Shown here: one piece after another, positions 38,329 to 41,765 of the stretch | How positions within the stretch are numbered: the stretch's first letter is position 1 | Layout of the letters: each line of letters starts with the position of its first letter | Source: an uncultured Alistipes sp. | GTDB taxonomy: Bacteria; Bacteroidota; Bacteroidia; Bacteroidales; Rikenellaceae | Length of the DNA: 41,765 bases | NCBI RefSeq assembly: GCF_902388705.1 | Contig: NZ_CABMQJ010000018.1 | Coordinates: 1 to 41,765 of the forward strand | Direction: 5' to 3' | Position numbers and translations under genes: made by a program | Notes under the pieces: model-generated | Databases searched by the model: none | What the model saw: the letters and a program-made list of their open reading frames with translations, nothing else | Told to the model about the DNA's origin: nothing

Positions 38329-40131
38329 CTAATCCCGGAAAGAGGCTTGGTCGAGCCAGTCGAGGCGGGCCGTCAGCCAATTTTTCATCCCTTGCACGTC
38401 CTGCAGGAAAGCAGACCGCACCAAACCGTCCTCCGTTTCTTTCGGCCCGAGCATCTCCCAAAGGCGGTTATCCTCGACGACCGAAAGGCCGACATACTCC
38501 GCATTCACGTCCATCCGTTCCAGCACGGCGGGCAGGTTGGCCTTGAAGTAGCGGATGCGCTCTTTCACTTTCTGCACGAAAGCCGGGTCTTCCAGCATCC
38601 GGGCGAACCACGGGGAGTGCCGGTTCCAGTATCCGTCGGTGCTGCCGTCGCCGTTCCACCTCGAATTGCCGATGCAGATGTCGTAGTCCCACATCGGCCC
38701 CATGTTCAGTTTCCCGCCGGGCGCGATATTCATGTAACAGCTCGTGTAAAGCGCCGCATCGTTGGTCTTGGTAATCTCGCTGATCACATACCAGTCCACA
38801 TAGGTGTCGACATTCAGGTACTTGGCATACCCTTTTTCCGGGTCTTTGAAATCGGGGCCGTACAGGGCGTTTTGCGCCTCGTTGACATAATCCCGTATCC
38901 GGTCGTAGGCCGGGCTGCCCTTCTCCACATCCGGATCTTTGATGCAGAAGCGGAGCCTGACCTGGGGCTCCGCCGTTTCCGCCCAGAAATAAACGTCGCC
39001 AGTCTGCTCCTCGTCGTCACGCTGTTCCGCCTCGATCAGGTACCCCTCGTCGGTCACATTCACGCGGTCTTCGGATATTTTCATATGCTCGCACAGCTGG
39101 TAGAGGCCGTTGTGCCGCCCGTTGAGGAACACCTCGACGAAATGAACCGTCGGCGTAAAGTCCATGCAGCTCAAATGCCCGATCGAATAAGCGGTCGCAT
39201 TCCGCATCCCGCAGTCGTCGTCCATGTAGTTAGCCAGCAGCACCCACGACTTGTCTTTCGGCTCGCCCAGCAGCGACTGTTTCTTGTCGAACTTCAGCCG
39301 GTAGGGCTTTTTAGGCATTAACCACGTACTGTTTCCGCGGCCTTTGATATGGACCGTCTCCTCGAATATGCTGCTCGCGCGCTGCCCGTTGTTGTCGACG
39401 ATACGGATAGTCGCCGGCACATAGACCTCTTTCGAGTCGATCGGCACGCCTTTCGTGTCGATATACACCACCGGCAGCCCCGTAAAGGAGATCAGCTCGA
39501 CGGTATATTCCTTTTCCGCCCCGCTTTTATTTCGAATCGTCAGCACGACCGGGCCCGAAAAATCCATTTCGGTCTTTCCGCTGACGACCTCCTGCGTCCC
39601 CGCATAAACTTTCCCGCCGTCGAATTCGAACTCCGGGACAAGCACCTTGTCCTCCACGACGAACGACGTCCGGGCGGAGAGCCGTGTTCCGGCAATCGTG
39701 AGGCCGACATCCTCCGGCAGTTTCCCGGGATTGGCGGTCGCCCGGAACCGGAACGATTTGAAACGGGGCGCCAGTTCGTCGGCGGCACGCTGCCGCACCG
39801 TAACGGCTCGCACCGACCCTCCCGTTTCGCTGATCGTGACGGTCGTTTCCCGCTCTTTGAGGGAGTTGTTTTCGTCCGCCTTGATCGTAAGCACCTTCCC
39901 TTTGCAGGGCTCGTTGACCACCCCCGCGCCCAAAATCGTACACCAGCTCGCATCGGCCCATATTTTCCACTCCCGGGTAGCGGAAACCTCCAGTTCGAGC
40001 GTGGATTTTCCCGACGGGAAGTCGAGGGTTTCGGTGGAAACAGTTATTGCGGGCAGGTTTTCATCGTCGCCGCACGATTGTGCACACAGCAGGAGCAGCA
40101 GAATGGCGAACAGGCCGAAAGATTTTCCCAT
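38329..40131 (-). CDS. BACON-CotH family surface lipoprotein
   Basis: A 600-residue lipoprotein (lipobox AQSC, Cys20). Residues about 28-115 are a BACON domain (ITVSTETLDFPSGKSTLELE, WADASWCTI, VTVRQRA), a beta-sandwich common in Bacteroidales surface proteins and thought to bind glycans or mucin. An Ig-like segment follows (about 120-225). The C-terminal half (about 235-590) is a CotH domain: KGRGNSTWLMPKKPYRLKF (263-281), SWVLLANYMDDD, FLNGRHNGLYQLCEH, KTNDAALYTSCYM (455-467) and GPMWDYD (478-484). CotH of spore formers is an atypical protein kinase. The metal-binding WDxD motif is kept here, so kinase activity is possible; the target is unknown and this organism does not make spores. It is monocistronic. 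Confidence 0.9.
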   Translation of the reverse strand: MGKSFGLFAILLLLLCAQSCGDDENLPAITVSTETLDFPSGKSTLELEVSATREWKIWADASWCTILGAGVVNEPCKGKVLTIKADENNSLKERETTVTISETGGSVRAVTVRQRAADELAPRFKSFRFRATANPGKLPEDVGLTIAGTRLSARTSFVVEDKVLVPEFEFDGGKVYAGTQEVVSGKTEMDFSGPVVLTIRNKSGAEKEYTVELISFTGLPVVYIDTKGVPIDSKEVYVPATIRIVDNNGQRASSIFEETVHIKGRGNSTWLMPKKPYRLKFDKKQSLLGEPKDKSWVLLANYMDDDCGMRNATAYSIGHLSCMDFTPTVHFVEVFLNGRHNGLYQLCEHMKISEDRVNVTDEGYLIEAEQRDDEEQTGDVYFWAETAEPQVRLRFCIKDPDVEKGSPAYDRIRDYVNEAQNALYGPDFKDPEKGYAKYLNVDTYVDWYVISEITKTNDAALYTSCYMNIAPGGKLNMGPMWDYDICIGNSRWNGDGSTDGYWNRHSPWFARMLEDPAFVQKVKERIRYFKANLPAVLERMDVNAEYVGLSVVEDNRLWEMLGPKETEDGLVRSAFLQDVQGMKNWLTARLDWLDQASFRD

Positions 40132-40189
40132 AATTTTAAATTCAGGTTAAACAGGAGTCCAGAAGACATCCGTAAGATTCAAGTTTACA

Positions 40190-40197
40190 CAAATATA
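40190..40197 (-). promoter_or_regulatory. Promoter -7 element of the CotH gene
   Basis: TATATTTG on the minus strand, full match to TAnnTTTG, 59 bases before the ATG. No -33 TTTG at the usual spacing. Confidence 0.5.
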
Positions 40198-40326
40198 ACG
40201 ATAATTATGCAGGAAACCTAACAATCTCAAACCCGGAAACTCCGGCAGGGGCAACCAGCACAGCAGCAGCGAAAAAAACAGGACGAAACCCTGTGCAGGC
40301 ACCGGCACGACCCGAAAACCGGGCAC

Positions 40327-40358
40327 AAAAAAAGGGAATTCTCTTTCGAGAACCTCCC
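40327..40358 (-). terminator. Terminator of the Cys-rich lipoprotein gene
   Basis: On the minus strand: a stem of about 10 bp with one bulge (GGGAGGTTCTC / GAGAATTCCC, GAAA loop), followed by seven T, 22 bases after the stop codon. Confidence 0.85.
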
Positions 40359-40380
40359 TCACTCTCATGCCCAACGAAAA

Positions 40381-40635
40381 TTATTTGTTGCAGCAATCGC
40401 CCCCGGCCTTCTCGGCACAGCAGGACTTGGTCGAGTCGCACTTCTCGGCGCAGCAGGATTTCTCCGCGTCGCAGGCCTTTTCGGCGTCGCACTTCTCGGT
40501 GCATCCGGCGCAGGCCGAAACCTCGGTCGCAGCGGCGGCAGCCTCGCCTTCGGCGGCTTTCTTGTTGGTGTTACCACAGCAGCCGACCATTGCGACGGCA
40601 GCTACGACGATGACAAAAGAGAAAATCTTTTTCAT
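40381..40635 (-). CDS. Cys-rich metallothionein-like lipoprotein
   Basis: An 84-residue lipoprotein (lipobox VGC, Cys19). After an Ala/Glu linker, residues 42-82 hold 11 Cys in 41 positions, in repeated units such as CDAEKAC, CDAEKSCC and CDSTKSCC, each Cys pair separated by acidic and Lys residues. Aromatic residues are absent from this part, as in metallothioneins, so binding of soft metals (Zn, Cu, Cd, Fe-S) on the periplasmic face or cell surface is the natural inference. The Cys pattern matches no single metallothionein class I know. It is under a near-perfect promoter (TTTG, 19 bases, TAACTTTG), which predicts strong vegetative expression, and has its own terminator. Similar short Cys-rich lipoproteins in gut Bacteroidales remain undescribed as far as I know. 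Confidence 0.8.
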   Translation of the reverse strand: MKKIFSFVIVVAAVAMVGCCGNTNKKAAEGEAAAAATEVSACAGCTEKCDAEKACDAEKSCCAEKCDSTKSCCAEKAGGDCCNK

Positions 40636-40674
40636 AGCGTTAAAGGTTTAATAATTAGTTATTCCGTAACGCCG

Positions 40675-40705
40675 CAAAGTTATATATTCGCCCGGATAAA
40701 GCAAA
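40675..40705 (-). promoter_or_regulatory. Strong promoter of the Cys-rich lipoprotein gene
   Basis: On the minus strand TTTG (40702-40705), a 19-base spacer, TAACTTTG (40675-40682): both elements match the Bacteroidales consensus exactly. The leader is about 30-35 bases. It is the best promoter in the window. Confidence 0.78.
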
Positions 40706-40741
40706 TAAAAAAATCGAAATATTTTTCAGAAAGGAATCTTT

Positions 40742-41212
40742 TCAGTTCAAAAGGTCGGCAATGGAGAGCGTTTCGTTTTTCACGAAAGCCTTGGGGAAAG
40801 TGGCCGAAATCCGGCCCATCAGCATGATAACCTCCTCTTTGGTCAGGCAGTTTCCCACCGACACGGTATAATAGGGACTGTCGTAAACCATGTAAACCTT
40901 CACGTCCGGATAGGTCTCCTCGAAGAGCGCCTTGGCCGCGAAAGCGCCGTCCCGCGCCGTCGGACTGTTGTCGAAGAAAATACCGACGCGGTATCCCTTG
41001 ATATTGAGGCGCTGCTCTTTGCGCGAGGCCTCCTCCACGGCGCGCCGGGCGTCGCCGTGCTCGGTAACCGTGACTTTGGCCATGCCGAAAGCGGCATCCG
41101 AAACCACGGGAGCCGCCAGGCGCTCCTTGAAAGCGTCGAGCGACTGCGCGCACAGGGGCCCCGAGGCCGCCGCGGCGAAAAGCGTGAGCATTATGGTCTG
41201 CAATCTGCGCAT
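40742..41212 (-). CDS. SPOR-domain exported protein
   Basis: A 156-residue protein with a signal peptide (cleavage near LCAQ, 20-23). Residues about 75-150 form a SPOR-like domain (IKGYRVGIFFDNSPTARDGA, YPDVKVYMVYDSPYYTVSVG, KEEVIMLMGRI). This repeat fold binds denuded peptidoglycan strands. It would act in the periplasm in cell-wall housekeeping or division. I chose the ATG at 41212, since its A is the last base of the TAA of the upstream gene (TAATG overlap), a classical coupling signal; a longer frame adds 71 residues that read into the upstream gene. It is the second gene of a two-gene unit. Confidence 0.85.
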   Translation of the reverse strand: MRRLQTIMLTLFAAAASGPLCAQSLDAFKERLAAPVVSDAAFGMAKVTVTEHGDARRAVEEASRKEQRLNIKGYRVGIFFDNSPTARDGAFAAKALFEETYPDVKVYMVYDSPYYTVSVGNCLTKEEVIMLMGRISATFPKAFVKNETLSIADLLN

Positions 41213-41742
41213 TACTCTTCCAGGTAGTTTTTTACGTCCTGCAAGGACAGCCCAAAGATATTCAAAAATTCCGACAACGGCATCATCTGCTCCGAAATTT
41301 TTACGGGCGACGGGCCTCCGCGCCCCTCGACCGAAAACGACACACCGACTTGGGCCGCCTCGCCCTGCCGCAGTTTTTTCTTCAGCGCGTAAAGCGCCAT
41401 CGGATCCGGCGTCCGCATTTTCCACAGCGAAGAAACACTCCCGGTCGTACGGCGTGGCACCTCGACGGGTTTGCGCAGCAGGATGCTCGTCACGAGGTTT
41501 CCGGCATAAAAGACATCGACTCTGGCCTGTTTCAACACCACTTTATACCCCGTATTGTTCGTCACGCGCACCACGACTTCGGCCCCGGAGAGCCCCTGCC
41601 GTTCGACTTTCTCGACCGCTTCGATGCGCATGTTGCGGCGCGCCTTCTCGACCGCCCTGCGGCAGGAGGTCATCGGCAGCACGAGGGCCGACAGCAGTAC
41701 CCAGAACAACAGGCGGCAGGCAGCTCCGCGGCGGCGGAGCAC
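41212..41742 (-). CDS. LEA-type (LEA14-like) lipoprotein
   Basis: A 176-residue lipoprotein (lipobox PMTSC, Cys27) with a beta-sandwich like the LEA14/WHy domain: VERQGLSGAEVVVRVTNNTG, YKVVLKQARVDVFYAGNLVT, and a hydrophobic-strand rhythm through SSLWKMRTPDPMALYALKKK. Its job in Bacteroidales is unknown; a periplasmic stress or envelope role is a guess from the family name. The last 30 residues (MMPLSEFLNIFGLSLQDVKN) look helical. It overlaps the SPOR gene by one base. The promoter would lie beyond the window edge, so the operon may contain more genes to the right. Confidence 0.78.
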   Translation of the reverse strand: MLRRRGAACRLLFWVLLSALVLPMTSCRRAVEKARRNMRIEAVEKVERQGLSGAEVVVRVTNNTGYKVVLKQARVDVFYAGNLVTSILLRKPVEVPRRTTGSVSSLWKMRTPDPMALYALKKKLRQGEAAQVGVSFSVEGRGGPSPVKISEQMMPLSEFLNIFGLSLQDVKNYLEE

Positions 41743-41765
41743 ACCCCGGCCGGCAGCGGATAGCG

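Overview
This window is high-GC DNA from a member of the Bacteroidota, most likely the order Bacteroidales. Alistipes or a relative is my guess from the GC-rich coding style together with typical Bacteroidales content. The evidence is a SusC/SusD polysaccharide utilization locus (PUL), many lipoproteins with short SPII signals, a TamL-type outer-membrane lipoprotein, a eukaryote/archaeal-like prolyl-tRNA synthetase, and repeated TAnnTTTG -7 promoter elements in place of the E. coli -10 box. No phage, insertion sequence, CRISPR array or rRNA is visible.

Left part (1-11150). On the + strand lie an HdeD/DUF308 membrane protein, a Ser-type sulfatase lipoprotein and a small lipoprotein that looks like a bacterial stefin (cystatin family). 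On the - strand lie a DUF488 protein, an ECF sigma factor followed by an unannotated 51-residue protein, a CDF cation exporter paired with an SGNH hydrolase, proS, and an operon of a Tyr/Gly/Trp-rich tandem-repeat lipoprotein plus an OmpP1/FadL-like porin. Several clear intrinsic terminators separate these units.

Middle part (11250-28700). A tRNA-Ser(CGA) gene with its own promoter and terminator is followed by about 0.8 kb without a recognisable gene, then by one large + strand PUL. In order it has an IPT/NHL surface lipoprotein (frameshifted at a run of nine G), SusC, SusD, a DUF1735-type lipoprotein, a DUF5005-like propeller lipoprotein, a GH2 enzyme with a CBM32 inserted in a beta-sandwich domain, a GH78 alpha-L-rhamnosidase-like enzyme, and two further lipoproteins. 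It ends at a 16-bp terminator hairpin. The surface proteins would bind and import a glycan. The two secreted exo-acting enzymes suggest a ligand with terminal rhamnose and beta-linked hexose, hexosamine or uronic acid. No dedicated regulator lies in the window.

Right part (28700-41765). This holds the tamB-tamL envelope-biogenesis pair with overlapping genes, a candidate structured small RNA of about 165 nt with its own promoter and terminator, a small conserved-looking protein of unknown role, tRNA-Ser(GGA), an Isf-like iron-sulfur flavoprotein, a BACON-CotH lipoprotein, a very Cys-rich metallothionein-like lipoprotein under a near-perfect Bacteroidales promoter, and a coupled pair of an LEA-like lipoprotein and a SPOR-domain protein.

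Most worth a second look are the stefin-like lipoprotein, the poly-G frameshift at the head of the PUL with its structured leader, the Cys-rich lipoprotein, the candidate small RNA and the FUS-like repeat lipoprotein. All family names come from reading the translations by eye; no database search was run.
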